Below, one piece after another: positions 51,336 through 60,806 of a DNA stretch of 64,000 nt. The position numbers and the translations under genes were made by a program. Position 1 is the stretch's first letter, and every line of letters begins with the position of its first letter. Below the pieces are notes generated by a model. That model ran no database searches. It was not told the origin of the DNA and worked only from the letters and a program-made list of their open reading frames with translations. Source of the DNA: Streptomyces sp. H39-S7 (GTDB lineage Bacteria > Actinomycetota > Actinomycetes > Streptomycetales > Streptomycetaceae); contig NZ_JAPVLU010000007.1 of the NCBI RefSeq assembly GCF_027158205.1, positions 174,486-238,485 of the forward strand. Reading direction: 5' to 3'.

Positions 51336-52494
51336 CCGGCAGCGCTGTCAGCCGGTTGACCAGCAGACCGGTGTGCAGGGTGATGTCCTGCTCGGGAACG
51401 GCCAGCCGCAGCTTCGGCAGCGCGCGCGCCAGGGTCGTCAGGGCGATCTCCAGCTCGGCGCGGGCCAGCGGCGCTCCCAGGCAGTGGTGCACGCCGTGAC
51501 CGAACGCCAGGTGCGAGGGGCCGGGCCGGCCGGGGTGGAAGGTGTCCGCGTCGGGGAAGACCTCCTCGTCCCGGTTGGCGGAGCAGATCGAGGCGATGAC
51601 GGCGCTGTTGGCGGGGATCGGCACCCCCGCGACCTCGGTGTCCCGCAGGGTCACGCGCAGCGGGCCGCCGTCGCCCATCGGGTTGTGGCGCAGCAGCTCC
51701 TCCACCACGGAGGCGGGCCGGTGCAGCAGCGTCGCGAAGCCGTCCGGTTCGCGCAGCAGGGTGAACGCGCAGGTGCCGATCATCCCGGCGGTGGTCTCGA
51801 GTCCGGCGACCAGCAGCGTCATCGCCATCGTGAGCAGTTCCAGGTGGCTGAGCGCGCCGTGCTCGTCGTGCGCCAGCACCAGTGCGCTGAGCAGGTCGTC
51901 GCCGGGTTCGCGGCGCTTCGCGGCGACCAGGTCCGCGAGATACCCGATCAGTTCGTCGCGGTTGGCCTTCATCACCTCGGGGGCGTGCGCGGTGAGCGAC
52001 AGCAGCGCGTCGGACCAGCCGCGGAAGCGGTCCCGGTCCGCGTACGGCACGCCCAGCAGCTCGCAGATGACGAACGCGGGCAGCGGGAAGGCGTAGGCGC
52101 CGATGAGGTCGACGCCCTCGCCCGCGGCGACCATCTCGTCGACGAGCCGCTCGGCGGCGCGCTCGATCCTCGGCCGCAGCGCGCGCACCCGGCCCGCGGT
52201 GAACTCGGCGGCGACCAGCGCCCGCAGCCGGGTGTGGTCCGGCGGGTCCAGGGTGAACAGTCCGCCCGCGTCGAACGGCATCGCGGTCAGTTTCGGGGCC
52301 TGCGGCAGGACGGTGGCCGCGCGGCTGAACTCGGCGCCGGCGAGTACTTCACGCACGTCCTCGTAGCGGGTCACCAGATACCCCGGGTCGCCGCTGGGCA
52401 GGGTGACCCGGGCGACCGGGCAGCCCGCGCGGAGTTCCTCGTAGGCCGGCGGCACCTGGGTCGCGGACGGCCTGGGCGGCGGGTAGGTGGTCAC
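51325..52494 (-). CDS. Cytochrome P450
   Basis: A 389-residue soluble bacterial P450. The I-helix is LLVAGLETTAGM, ExxR is in EELLRHN and the heme-binding loop is FGHGVHHCLGAPLARAE with the thiolate Cys. It should hydroxylate or epoxidise the cluster product using a ferredoxin partner that is not encoded nearby. It is the only gene of the left half on the minus strand; the GTG start has AGGAG seven bases upstream, and it diverges from the small DUF6059-like gene over 209 bp. Confidence 0.95.
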   Translation of the reverse strand: MTTYPPPRPSATQVPPAYEELRAGCPVARVTLPSGDPGYLVTRYEDVREVLAGAEFSRAATVLPQAPKLTAMPFDAGGLFTLDPPDHTRLRALVAAEFTAGRVRALRPRIERAAERLVDEMVAAGEGVDLIGAYAFPLPAFVICELLGVPYADRDRFRGWSDALLSLTAHAPEVMKANRDELIGYLADLVAAKRREPGDDLLSALVLAHDEHGALSHLELLTMAMTLLVAGLETTAGMIGTCAFTLLREPDGFATLLHRPASVVEELLRHNPMGDGGPLRVTLRDTEVAGVPIPANSAVIASICSANRDEEVFPDADTFHPGRPGPSHLAFGHGVHHCLGAPLARAELEIALTTLARALPKLRLAVPEQDITLHTGLLVNRLTALPVTW

Positions 52495-52627
52495 AGTGAC
52501 ACTCCTCGGGGGCGTCGGAGCGCCGGAGCGCGCCCCGGCCCGAGCGTCCGCCGCCGGGCTCGTGATCCGGTCGACGTCCCGTCAAGGAAATCCGGTGGCA
52601 GCGGATCACACAGTCCATGACTCGTGC

Positions 52628-52645
52628 TGGAGCCGTCCTTGAGCG
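52628..52645 (+). promoter_or_regulatory. SARP-type heptamer direct repeat before the DUF6059/FAAL unit
   Basis: TGGAGCC (52628-52634) and TTGAGCG (52639-52645) are four bases apart, with the same 11-bp period and T-N-GAG core as the repeat at 38320-38337. Two such sites at the starts of the two plus-strand units of the cluster suggest common activation by a SARP. Confidence 0.5.
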
Positions 52646-52703
52646 GCCGCGGACACCATGGACGCAGCGCCGGACAGAGGCGCGGAATCCCACGGAGGCC
52701 TTG

Positions 52704-52979
52704 ATGAGCCAGTTCGCCAAGTGGTCCGTCACCTACTTTCTGGGCCCGGTCTACCGGGCGTTGGTGACCTACGGGTCGTTCTACGTGCCCATCACCCCGT
52801 ACCTCTACCCCTCCGGCCGCACCGCGGGACTGGGACGCCGGCAGCAGCGAACGGTCCCCACTTTCGGCGGCCCCGTCGCCGGACACCCGGAGGCGCTCCG
52901 TCCGGATGTCCCGCTGACCTCCTTCGAACGCGAGGCGGCCCGCCAGCTGGGCCTTGTGCACGGGTTCGAACGCTCCTGA
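52704..52979 (+). CDS. Small DUF6059-like protein
   Basis: A 91-residue protein. It has an N-terminal hydrophobic segment (WSVTYFLGPVYRALVTYGSFYVP) and the C-terminal pattern GHPEALRPDVPLTSFEREAARQL, which resembles the small DUF6059 family often seen next to Streptomyces biosynthetic and SARP genes. Function is unknown. CGGAGG precedes the ATG. It leads into the fatty acyl-AMP ligase gene 76 bp downstream. Confidence 0.65.
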   Translation: MSQFAKWSVTYFLGPVYRALVTYGSFYVPITPYLYPSGRTAGLGRRQQRTVPTFGGPVAGHPEALRPDVPLTSFEREAARQLGLVHGFERS

Positions 52980-53055
52980 CCACTCAGGTTCGAGGAGGGT
53001 TTGAGGCGACACGCCCATTCTGACCCCGTACGGCGACGCCAACGGGGGAGCAGCC

Positions 53056-54813
53056 TTGTCTGGACAAGCGGACTTCGCGGAATTAGTGCGGCAGCAGGCC
53101 GAGGCGCGGACCGGCCAAGAGGCCTTCGCCTTCATCGGGGAGACGAGGGACGGGGCCGCGACGGTCGATCGGCTCACGTACGGCAGGCTCGATCGGGAGG
53201 CGCGGCGGCTGGGCGCCTGGTTGCAGGAGCACAACGCGGCCGGCAAGAGGGTGTTGATCCTGCAGGACCAGGGTCCGCTGTTCATCGCCTGCTTCCTCGG
53301 CTGTCTGTACGCGGGAGCGGTCGCGGTGCCCTCACCACCGCCCGGCGGCACCCGCCGGCACATCGAACGCGTGATCGGCATCGTCAAGGACTCGGCCGCG
53401 TCGTTCGCGCTGACCGACTCCCGGCACGCGCCGGTCATCTCCCAACTGCTGGCCGAGGCCGGCTACGGCGACGTGGTGTGCCTGGCCACCGACGTGCTGC
53501 CGGCCGACGCCGTCGCGCCGGCCGAGCCGGACGACTGGCGGCGCCCCGACCTGTCGCTGGACGACCTCGCGTTCCTGCAGTACACCTCGGGCTCCACCAG
53601 CGAGCCCAAGGGCGTGATGATCTCGCACCGCAACCTGCTCGCCAACCAGCGGGCGATCCAGCGGGCGATGGGCACCGGCGCCCGGTCCCGGATCGGCGGC
53701 TGGCTGCCCTTCCACCACGACATGGGCCTGGTCGGCCACCTGCTGCACCCGCTGTGGCTGGGCGCGCAGGGCGTGATCATGCCGGCGATGAGCTTCGTGC
53801 GGCGGCCGGTGCGCTGGCTGCAGATGGTCTCCGAGTACGGGATCACCACCGGTGGCGGCCCCAACTTCGCCTATGAGCTGTGCGTGCAGCGCGTCACCGA
53901 CGAGCAGGTCGCCGAACTGGACCTCTCCCGCTGGGAGAACGCCGTCAACGGCGCCGAGCCGGTGCGCGCGGAGACGCTGTGCGCCTTCGCGGAGAAGTTC
54001 AAGCCCGCGGGCCTCGACCCCTCGGCGCTCTACCCCTGCTACGGCATGGCGGAGGCGACGCTCCTGGTCTCCGGCGGTATCCCGGGCAGCCGGGCGCCGC
54101 AACTGGCGGCCGACGCCGACGCGCTGGAGCGCCACCGGCTGGAGGACCCGACGCCCGGCCGGCCCGTCCGCACCCTCGTCGGCTCCGGCCTGGTCCGCGA
54201 CTTCGACCTGCGGATCGTCGACCCGGAGAGCGGCCGGGTGAAGATGCCCGGGGCGATCGGCGAGATCTGGATACGCGGCGACAGCGTCGCCCAGGGCTAC
54301 TGGAACCGGCCGGCCGAGACCTCGTACGCCTTCCAGGCGGTCACCGCGAGCGGCGAGAGCGGGTTCCTGCGCACGGGGGACCTCGGGGTGGTGCGCGACG
54401 GGGAACTGTTCGTCACCGGCCGGCTGAAGGACGTCCTGATCGTCGCCGGACGGAATCTCTACCCGCAGGACGTGGAGCGCACCGTACAGCGGGTGAGCGC
54501 CCTGTTCAGCTCGACGGTGGTCTTCGGGGTCGACTCCGACCGCGAGCACGTGGTGGTCGTCCAGGAGGTGCGGTCCGGACGCACCTTCGACGCCGACCTG
54601 CCCGGCCTGGTGTCGCAGGTCCAGCAGAAGGTGTCGCGGGAGTTCGCGATGCCGGTGCGGAACGTGGTGCTGGTCAGGCCCGGAACGGTCCGCAGGACCA
54701 CCAGCGGCAAGGTGCAGCGCTCCGCCATGCGCCAGCTGTTCCTCGCCGACCGGCTCCGGCCGCTGCACGAGGTCGTCGATCCGGACCTCAAGCGTCTGGT
54801 GCGGCACGGCTGA
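53056..54813 (+). CDS. Fatty acyl-AMP ligase (FAAL)
   Basis: A 585-residue adenylate-forming enzyme of the FAAL group. The P-loop is QYTSGSTSEPKGVM, FHHDMGLVGHLL is the FAAL-type motif, then CYGMAEATLLVSGG and FLRTGDLGVV, with Lys in RTTSGKVQRSAM. FAALs activate a fatty acid as acyl-AMP and load it on an ACP, so this gene probably supplies the starter for the polyketide synthase or the dehydrogenases. The start is TTG at 53056 with GGGGGAG upstream. Codon 10 is TTA (53083-53085), a rare bldA-dependent codon that would hold back translation until late growth. Confidence 0.93.
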   Translation: MSGQADFAELVRQQAEARTGQEAFAFIGETRDGAATVDRLTYGRLDREARRLGAWLQEHNAAGKRVLILQDQGPLFIACFLGCLYAGAVAVPSPPPGGTRRHIERVIGIVKDSAASFALTDSRHAPVISQLLAEAGYGDVVCLATDVLPADAVAPAEPDDWRRPDLSLDDLAFLQYTSGSTSEPKGVMISHRNLLANQRAIQRAMGTGARSRIGGWLPFHHDMGLVGHLLHPLWLGAQGVIMPAMSFVRRPVRWLQMVSEYGITTGGGPNFAYELCVQRVTDEQVAELDLSRWENAVNGAEPVRAETLCAFAEKFKPAGLDPSALYPCYGMAEATLLVSGGIPGSRAPQLAADADALERHRLEDPTPGRPVRTLVGSGLVRDFDLRIVDPESGRVKMPGAIGEIWIRGDSVAQGYWNRPAETSYAFQAVTASGESGFLRTGDLGVVRDGELFVTGRLKDVLIVAGRNLYPQDVERTVQRVSALFSSTVVFGVDSDREHVVVVQEVRSGRTFDADLPGLVSQVQQKVSREFAMPVRNVVLVRPGTVRRTTSGKVQRSAMRQLFLADRLRPLHEVVDPDLKRLVRHG

Positions 54814-54827
54814 GTCGTCGCACGACG

Positions 54828-54860
54828 GGTCCCGGCCGCGTCCTCGACGCGGCCGGGACC
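54828..54860 (+). terminator. Hairpin terminator after FAAL gene
   Basis: A perfect 13-bp stem (54828-54840 with 54848-54860) and 7-base loop lie 15 bp after the FAAL stop. Confidence 0.75.
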
Positions 54861-54982
54861 ACCTGTCGTGTGTCCTTCGGCACCTGCCCTCCACGTAATC
54901 TGCTCATCCGTGTGCTGAACGTGCCCGAATCTGCGATCCTGTGACCCAGAAGTGGGCAGTTGGGAGCCGGGAGGCGCGAGGC

Positions 54983-55588
54983 ATGATTCACGTTCTCCTC
55001 GCGGAGGACATGCACATGGTCCGCGGTGCGCTCGTCGCCCTGCTGAACCTCGAAGTCGACATCAAGGTCATCGCTGAGGTCGAGTCCGGGGACGAGATTG
55101 TGCCGACGTCCGTACGCGTGCGCCCCGATGTAGCGGTGATCGACATCGATCTGCCGGGCATCGACGGGCTGACCGCCGCCGCGGAGCTGCACCAGCAGAT
55201 GCCGGCGTGCCGGACGTTGATCCTCACGAGCCTCGGCAGACCGGGCAACCTCCGCCGGGCCCTGGACGCGCATGTCTCCGGATTCATCCTCAAGGACGCG
55301 CCGCCGGCCAAACTGGCGCAGGCGATCCGCAGTGTGCGCGCGGGGGAGCGGGTGATTGACTCGCAACTCGCCCTGGCCGCCTGGGACACCGGCGAGAACC
55401 CGCTCACCCGGCGGGAGGTCGAGGTCCTGCGGCTGACCGCCAACGGCGCGGAAGCGGTGGAGATAGCCGCCCGGCTGTTCCTGTCGGTCGGCACCGTGCG
55501 CAACTACCTGACGACCATTCTCGCCAAGCTCAACGCGCGCAACAAGGTCGACGCCATCAGGATCGCCCGGGATGCCGGCTGGCTGTGA
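54983..55588 (+). CDS. LuxR/NarL-family response regulator
   Basis: A 201-residue response regulator. The receiver domain has the phospho-acceptor Asp in VAVIDIDLPGIDG and Lys in GFILKDAPP; the LuxR-type HTH is LTRREVEVLRLTANGAEAVEIAARLFLSVGTVRNYLTTILAKL. It is convergent with the sensor kinase at 55631-56788 (42 bp between stops) and is its likely partner. Proteins of this kind often control antibiotic clusters or resistance. The start at 54983 (MIHVLLAED) is chosen for the receiver beginning and the GAGGCGCGAGG stretch upstream. Confidence 0.9.
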   Translation: MIHVLLAEDMHMVRGALVALLNLEVDIKVIAEVESGDEIVPTSVRVRPDVAVIDIDLPGIDGLTAAAELHQQMPACRTLILTSLGRPGNLRRALDAHVSGFILKDAPPAKLAQAIRSVRAGERVIDSQLALAAWDTGENPLTRREVEVLRLTANGAEAVEIAARLFLSVGTVRNYLTTILAKLNARNKVDAIRIARDAGWL

Positions 55589-55630
55589 GCCTGCCGGTAG
55601 CGCGACGGTAGGGTGCTCGGCCCGCCGGGC

Positions 55631-56788
55631 CTACGCCCCGGAACCGGCGAGCGGCACCAGGGCGACCAGCCGGAACCAGCCGTCCTCGGCGGCAGCGGCG
55701 TTGAGCGTGCCGCCCAGCTCCCCGAGTCGCGTACAGAGGTTGTCGAGCCCCCTGCCGTCCCGCCGGGTCGGCACCGGCGGCGGGCTGCTGAGCCCGTCGT
55801 TCTCCAGACGCAGGCGCACCGCGCCCTTGTCCAGGACCACCTCGATGACGCAGTGCTGCGCCTTGCTGTGCCGCAGCAGGTTCGACACGCCCTCCCGCAG
55901 CACGGTGGACAGCACTGTGTTGACCCGGTCCTGCAGGGGACCGCAGTCGACCGTCACCATGGTGGCGATGTCGGCGGAGACCAGCACGGCCCGGGTGGCG
56001 GCTATCTCGGCGGCCAGCGACATGTCGCGGTAGCTGCTGGCGACCATGCGCACGTCGGACAGCGCCTGGCGCGAGATGGCCAGCATCGTGGAGATCTCCT
56101 CGCAGGCACGTTCCGGCTGGCTGCTGACCAGCCGGTAGACGAGCTCTCCCTTGAGGGTGATCGCGGAGAGGCTGTAGCCGAGCAGGTCGTGCAGATCCCG
56201 GGCGACCCGGTCGCGCTCCTGGGCGACGGCCAGCCGGGCGAGTTCGGCGCGGGCCCGCTGCACCTCGACGAGCAGGTCCACCAGCCGGGTCAACCCGAAG
56301 ATCGACAGGCCGATGATGGCGGCGCCGCAGGCGTAGTAGAACGAGGTGAACGAGTCGGCGCCGAAGTGCTTCTCGATCAGGAACAGCGAGAGCGACACGC
56401 TCCCCGAGCTGATCCATCCCCATGCGCCGGGCAGCCAGAGCAGCAGGGAGCCGGAGAAGAAGCCGGGCATGCCCACCCAGCTCTCCTCGAAGCTCAGGAA
56501 GGGGATGTAGGTGAGGAGGCCCTGCGCGGACAGCGTCCAGATCCAGTAACGGGGTCTGGCCCCACCGCGGTTGGGCAGCGAGTGCAGATTCTGCAGCAGG
56601 AACAGCAGGATGAGTATCGGTATCCCGAACCCGATGGTGCGCGTGGCGACATGGCGTGCCGCCATGCTCGATATCGCCAGCGCCAGATAGCCGAACGTCG
56701 TCAGCGCGACGATGACCCGGCCCAGCTTGGGCACCGGAATGTCGCCCCCCGACAGATCGTGCTCTTCCTGCCCCCGTACACCGACCAT
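55631..56788 (-). CDS. Sensor histidine kinase (HisKA_3 type)
   Basis: A 385-residue membrane kinase with four to six N-terminal hydrophobic segments (FGYLALAISSMA, IPILILLFLLQNL, LLTYIPFLSF, SLLLWLPGAWGW). The phospho-accepting His is in RDRVARDLHDLLGYSLSAI, and the ATPase has LLRHSKAQH and DGRGLDNLCTRLGELGG. It pairs with the LuxR-type regulator. Its start lies 26 bp after the SagB-type gene on the same strand with GGGAG before it, so it is co-transcribed with the azole-forming genes, an unusual link between sensor and modification operon. It may sense the product or an envelope effect. Confidence 0.9.
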   Translation of the reverse strand: MVGVRGQEEHDLSGGDIPVPKLGRVIVALTTFGYLALAISSMAARHVATRTIGFGIPILILLFLLQNLHSLPNRGGARPRYWIWTLSAQGLLTYIPFLSFEESWVGMPGFFSGSLLLWLPGAWGWISSGSVSLSLFLIEKHFGADSFTSFYYACGAAIIGLSIFGLTRLVDLLVEVQRARAELARLAVAQERDRVARDLHDLLGYSLSAITLKGELVYRLVSSQPERACEEISTMLAISRQALSDVRMVASSYRDMSLAAEIAATRAVLVSADIATMVTVDCGPLQDRVNTVLSTVLREGVSNLLRHSKAQHCVIEVVLDKGAVRLRLENDGLSSPPPVPTRRDGRGLDNLCTRLGELGGTLNAAAAEDGWFRLVALVPLAGSGA

Positions 56789-56813
56789 TACTTATCTCCC
56801 CTGCAGCAATGGA

Positions 56814-58445
56814 TCAGCGGTCATCGTGCTGAGCACCAGGCCGTGCCGGAAGACTACTCGCTACCGGATGCGCTTGAATTGATGTTGCCGCGCATCTGTC
56901 GCCCCAATCACTGTCATTGACCGGTAAGCCCATGGCACTTTCTGCCGCCGCGGTGGTGTCGTCGGGGGACAGCGGACCGAGAAGGAGCTCGCCGATACTC
57001 GACTCCTCCCGCCAGTCCAGACCGAAGGCCTGGGCCGACGTTTCGATGTCGCCGCTGCCGAGCGGCAGCGGCGCGAGCCGCATCGCCGTGGCGACCAGGC
57101 ACATCGTCTGCTGCACCACTCCCACGTGCTTGAGGGCCAGGGCGTACCACATGCCGCTGTATTTCCAGGACAGCCTGCGGAAGCGCGCGGTGATGGTGAC
57201 GAGCACCTGGGGCGTCGTGGTCATCCCCGCGGCGGCGCTCGCGTGCGCCAGCAGTTCGGCGGCGGAGTTCGACGGGTCGTCCAGCCGTACGAGACAGTGG
57301 CCGTAGGGGTCGTAGTAGTAATTGCCGGATGCCAGTCCGGCGCAGCGACTGAGCGTGATGTAGCACTCCAGCTCATAGGCTGATCCGCCGCTGGGATAGG
57401 GCCGGCTACTGGCGGGATAGGAGGCGGGCTCCAGACCGATGCTGCTGTAGAGCGAACGGATCCGCGCTATCCGGTAGAGGAATTCGCCGAGCTGCCGTTC
57501 GTCGATCGGCTCCTCGGCGTATGTACGGGTGGACCGGCGGGTCTCCAGCACCGCGGTCAGCGGCGGGTCGGCCGCCAGCACCGTGTCGAGATCGGGCCGG
57601 TACAGCGGGATGCGCTCACCTTGCGGAGCGCTCTTGACGGCCGGTTCCGGGGAGAGCCGGCCGAGATAGGGGAACGTGGCCCCGAAGTCGCCGTCGTGCC
57701 GGCCGAGCCGGGTCCGCGTGTGGAAGAGCAGTTCGTTCGGGGTCCACGTCATGAGCGCGGGATCCTGGTCCTCGGGGAAGACCACCGCGCCGTTCTCGTC
57801 GTGCTCGCCGAGCGTGACCATGCCGGCGGCGACGAGATAGGCGACGATGTCCGCGACGACCCCGTCCGCCACCGGCAGCGCGGCCGTCGCGGCCTTCAGG
57901 GTGGTCGCCTTGCCGAGCACCCCGACGACCCAGGCGGCCTCGGGCCGCAGGAACTGCGCCCGGTGCAGCGACAGCGCCGACTCCAGGACCAGCAGCTCGT
58001 CCCTGGTCTGCAGGACGGCGAACCGGGAGAGCCGGAGCGGCTGCTCGGGAGGCACCGAACGGATGTCCAGCCGGGCGCCGCGGGCGATCGGGACCATGTC
58101 GAGGAGCTGGGGTTCGGTGTCGTCCAGACCCAGGGACCGGACGACGAGGTACGAGATGCTGTCGAGGAGCGCCAGCAGCCGGGCCCGGTCGATCGCGGTG
58201 ATCTCGGCGTACGGCCGGGGGGTGGCCCGCAGGATGTTCTCCAGATCGACCGGTCCGAAGCTCATCCTGCGCAGTGACTCGTAGACCAGTTCGTCCGTGC
58301 CGGCCACCGTCACATCCCCCCACCGGCTGTGCAGCACCGCCCCGCCGCCGGAGGACGCCCGTTCCAGATGGACGTCCTCCCGAAGCGACCACAAGGAGAC
58401 CCTGCGCAGGTCCGTGCCTACGTCCGGGCGTGGTTCTGGGTGCAC
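56814..58445 (-). CDS. SagB-type azoline dehydrogenase
   Basis: A 543-residue protein. The C-terminal ~250 residues are a SagB-type nitroreductase-fold FMN dehydrogenase (LETRRSTRTYAEEPIDERQLGEFLYR, PYPSGGSAYELECYI, then MWYALALKHVGVVQQTMCLVATAM), which oxidises azolines to thiazoles or oxazoles in TOMM peptides. The N-terminal ~290 residues are an extension typical of actinobacterial members. The GTG start at 58445 has AAGGAG six bases upstream and lies 38 bp after the cyclodehydratase. Codon 507 is TTA (56925-56927), so late-stage bldA control is likely. Confidence 0.92.
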   Translation of the reverse strand: MHPEPRPDVGTDLRRVSLWSLREDVHLERASSGGGAVLHSRWGDVTVAGTDELVYESLRRMSFGPVDLENILRATPRPYAEITAIDRARLLALLDSISYLVVRSLGLDDTEPQLLDMVPIARGARLDIRSVPPEQPLRLSRFAVLQTRDELLVLESALSLHRAQFLRPEAAWVVGVLGKATTLKAATAALPVADGVVADIVAYLVAAGMVTLGEHDENGAVVFPEDQDPALMTWTPNELLFHTRTRLGRHDGDFGATFPYLGRLSPEPAVKSAPQGERIPLYRPDLDTVLAADPPLTAVLETRRSTRTYAEEPIDERQLGEFLYRIARIRSLYSSIGLEPASYPASSRPYPSGGSAYELECYITLSRCAGLASGNYYYDPYGHCLVRLDDPSNSAAELLAHASAAAGMTTTPQVLVTITARFRRLSWKYSGMWYALALKHVGVVQQTMCLVATAMRLAPLPLGSGDIETSAQAFGLDWREESSIGELLLGPLSPDDTTAAAESAMGLPVNDSDWGDRCAATSIQAHPVASSLPARPGAQHDDR

Positions 58446-58483
58446 AGGGGGTCTCCTTCAGCTGCGGTGGTACGGACGCGAGA

Positions 58484-60769
58484 TCAGAGGAAGAGAGGAA
58501 CCGGATTGAGTTTCTCGTACCCCAGTGGCGTCGTGCGACGGCCCAGCAGAACCGGGACGTCGTAGAGTCGGCCCGGTGCGAAGCGGGCCCAGAAGTGGCG
58601 CAGCCCCGGCACGATGACCTTGACGACCGGCAGGCCGATGTCGGGCCTCGTCTGGTCCAGGACCAGCAGCTCCATTCCCTTGGCCTCCACCATGCGTTCG
58701 ATGGCCCTGACGTCGTCGAGCAGGTCCGGTCGGGCCTGGTACGGGTAGTCGCCCGGGGTCCGCAGCGGAATCCCCGGATCCGGCACCAGATAGGGCTGGT
58801 CGGCGACGGTGGCCGTACGGCACCACTCCAGGATGTCGTCGCCGGTGCAGTCGTAGCCCGTACCGTCCGGACGGGCGTTCATGACATAGGGCAGCATCTG
58901 GTCGAGTTCGGTGAGCGCCCGGCGCAGCGCGATCCGCATGTCGAAGTGGGCGCCGAGCCCGATCACGATGTCCTCGTCCTCCTTGTCCGTGCGCCGTGAC
59001 AGGGCCGCCACCGCGGGGATGCCGAAGTCGGCGGTCAGGTCCAGGGCCCACACCTCGCGGTTGCGGTCCGCGTACAGCGCGCGCCGCTCCGCGATCCAGG
59101 GCTCCTCGAACGCGCTGAGGCTGACCCCGGGCTGACGGGTGCGGTTGTACCACCACAGGGCGGTGGAGTCGCGCTCCACGAGTTCGAGGAACCCCTGGAC
59201 GATGGCGTCCTCGAGACTGCTGCCGGCCGCACAGCCGTTGGAGTCGGCCGAGCAGAAGCCGCGGCCGGACGCCTCGGGGGTGTTGTAGTACAGCAGGCTG
59301 GTCGGCAGCAGCCGCTGCCTGCGCTCGGTGAGCGACCAGACCGGTGTCCAGTCGACGACGGCGTCGGCGTCGAACACCTGGTTCACCTGGTGGAAGTCCC
59401 CGTGCGTGGCGTTCCAGCCGTCCCGGTCCGCGTACTGGCGCTCGTCGAAGAGCTGACAGCGGTTCGGGTGGAGGGCCCGGTCACCGAGGTTCCGCAGCGA
59501 ATCGCGGACCCGCAGCTCCTCGCCGGTGAAGACACCGGAGAATCTCTCGAGCGCCTCGCACAGCGCCCCGACCTCGGCTTCCACCGAGGTGACGCCCTTG
59601 CCGGCGCTCATTCCGCGGAACCCCTGCCGCAATGAGCGCAGCCCGGGAGTCCCCAGCGCCATGTTGTGCCCGGCCCGGTACACCTGGAGTCCGGGTGGCG
59701 CGGCCGGGTCGGGGCCGAGCTGACTCACCACCCCGGTCACCGGGCTGACCTGCGAGCGGTACCTGGCCAGCACGTTCTCCGGGGAGACGGACCGGTCGCC
59801 GCTGCCGTTCGCGTACGCCTTGGTGCGCGAACGCAGCGGCAGCGGGCGCCCGATCCGTTCGGTGCTGCTGGCCGGGTCACCGCAGTGGGTGCACTGCGGG
59901 CGGCGCTGTACCGCGTGATGACTGGCGGTCATCGTGAAGTTGTCCAGGGTGAGGACGGACTGCTGCCCGTGGTAGCGGTGTCCCGCCATCCACTTCGCCG
60001 CTTCGAGCGCCACCATGTGCAGGCCCATTCCCTGACTCGGGGGTATGGAGGCCTGCGGAATCAGCAGCGGACCGGAACGGCCCAGGGCGCGCTGTACGTG
60101 GTTCTCCACTTCCCGGTGACCGCGCAGCCGGTGGGCGAGGCAGTTCCAGCAGGGTCCCTCGCCCGGCTGGAACACGGGGCCGAGCCAGATGTCGGCCCCG
60201 TGCGGCTTCGCGAGCAGCCACGGCCGGCCGGCCGCGCGGTGCGCTGTGTCGACCGCGGCCAGTTCGCTGGCCAGGTAGTCGTCGCAGACGACGACGGACA
60301 GGTCGGTGCGCGGGATCTCGCAGCTGGACCCGGCGACCGCCGAGGTGGTTCCGACCGAGAGCCCGGTGGCCTCCAGCGCGGCCCGCACCGCGCTGCCGTC
60401 GACCGCGCCGACCGTGAGAACGCGGACGGATCCGTCCGCGAGCCGGGCGGCGGTGCGCGCACCGTCGAGTCCGGCCAGTTCCCAGAACGCGAGACCTGTC
60501 CTGGCCGAGTTCTCCAGCGTCCGTGCGGTACGCCGAAAATCGACCAGTGCGGCATTGGCGAGTTGCGCCAACACGTATCCGATCTGTTCCGGGGCGAGTT
60601 CCCGTGACGCGTCCCGGATTATCTCGTTCAGTCCCCGGTTTCCGTCCATCAGCGGAGCCACCAGCTCCAATTGAGGACAGTCGATCATCTTGACGTCACG
60701 TTCCGAGAAGAGATAGGTCCCCTCACCCGGAATCACTTCGGCGCGCAAATGAGCCTTGAACTCGGTCAC
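58484..60769 (-). CDS. Fused E1-like (ocin-ThiF) / YcaO cyclodehydratase
   Basis: A 761-residue C-D fusion that makes azolines from Cys/Ser/Thr of a precursor peptide using ATP. The N-terminal ~300 residues form the E1-like partner that binds the leader peptide, with zinc cysteines in PCWNCLAHRL (Cys207, Cys210) and QCTHCGD (Cys293, Cys296). The YcaO domain begins near residue 320; ATP-binding segments are SAGKGVTSVEAEVGALCEALERF split around residues 388-410 and SSLEDAIVQGFLELVERD. The C-terminus ends NPVPLFL, a Pro-containing tail as in other YcaO cyclodehydratases. GTG start with GGGGAT upstream; it lies 37 bp after the precursor gene. Confidence 0.95.
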   Translation of the reverse strand: MTEFKAHLRAEVIPGEGTYLFSERDVKMIDCPQLELVAPLMDGNRGLNEIIRDASRELAPEQIGYVLAQLANAALVDFRRTARTLENSARTGLAFWELAGLDGARTAARLADGSVRVLTVGAVDGSAVRAALEATGLSVGTTSAVAGSSCEIPRTDLSVVVCDDYLASELAAVDTAHRAAGRPWLLAKPHGADIWLGPVFQPGEGPCWNCLAHRLRGHREVENHVQRALGRSGPLLIPQASIPPSQGMGLHMVALEAAKWMAGHRYHGQQSVLTLDNFTMTASHHAVQRRPQCTHCGDPASSTERIGRPLPLRSRTKAYANGSGDRSVSPENVLARYRSQVSPVTGVVSQLGPDPAAPPGLQVYRAGHNMALGTPGLRSLRQGFRGMSAGKGVTSVEAEVGALCEALERFSGVFTGEELRVRDSLRNLGDRALHPNRCQLFDERQYADRDGWNATHGDFHQVNQVFDADAVVDWTPVWSLTERRQRLLPTSLLYYNTPEASGRGFCSADSNGCAAGSSLEDAIVQGFLELVERDSTALWWYNRTRQPGVSLSAFEEPWIAERRALYADRNREVWALDLTADFGIPAVAALSRRTDKEDEDIVIGLGAHFDMRIALRRALTELDQMLPYVMNARPDGTGYDCTGDDILEWCRTATVADQPYLVPDPGIPLRTPGDYPYQARPDLLDDVRAIERMVEAKGMELLVLDQTRPDIGLPVVKVIVPGLRHFWARFAPGRLYDVPVLLGRRTTPLGYEKLNPVPLFL

Positions 60770-60806
60770 AGCAGGATCCCCCTCATGCCTGTCCGGTCTT
60801 GGTGGC

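Noticed and set aside
56640..56790. Apparent TTA/TAA triplets in the kinase gene and near its start
   Set aside because: They fall out of frame (for example in CGT-TAC) or before the start codon, so they are not bldA codons.
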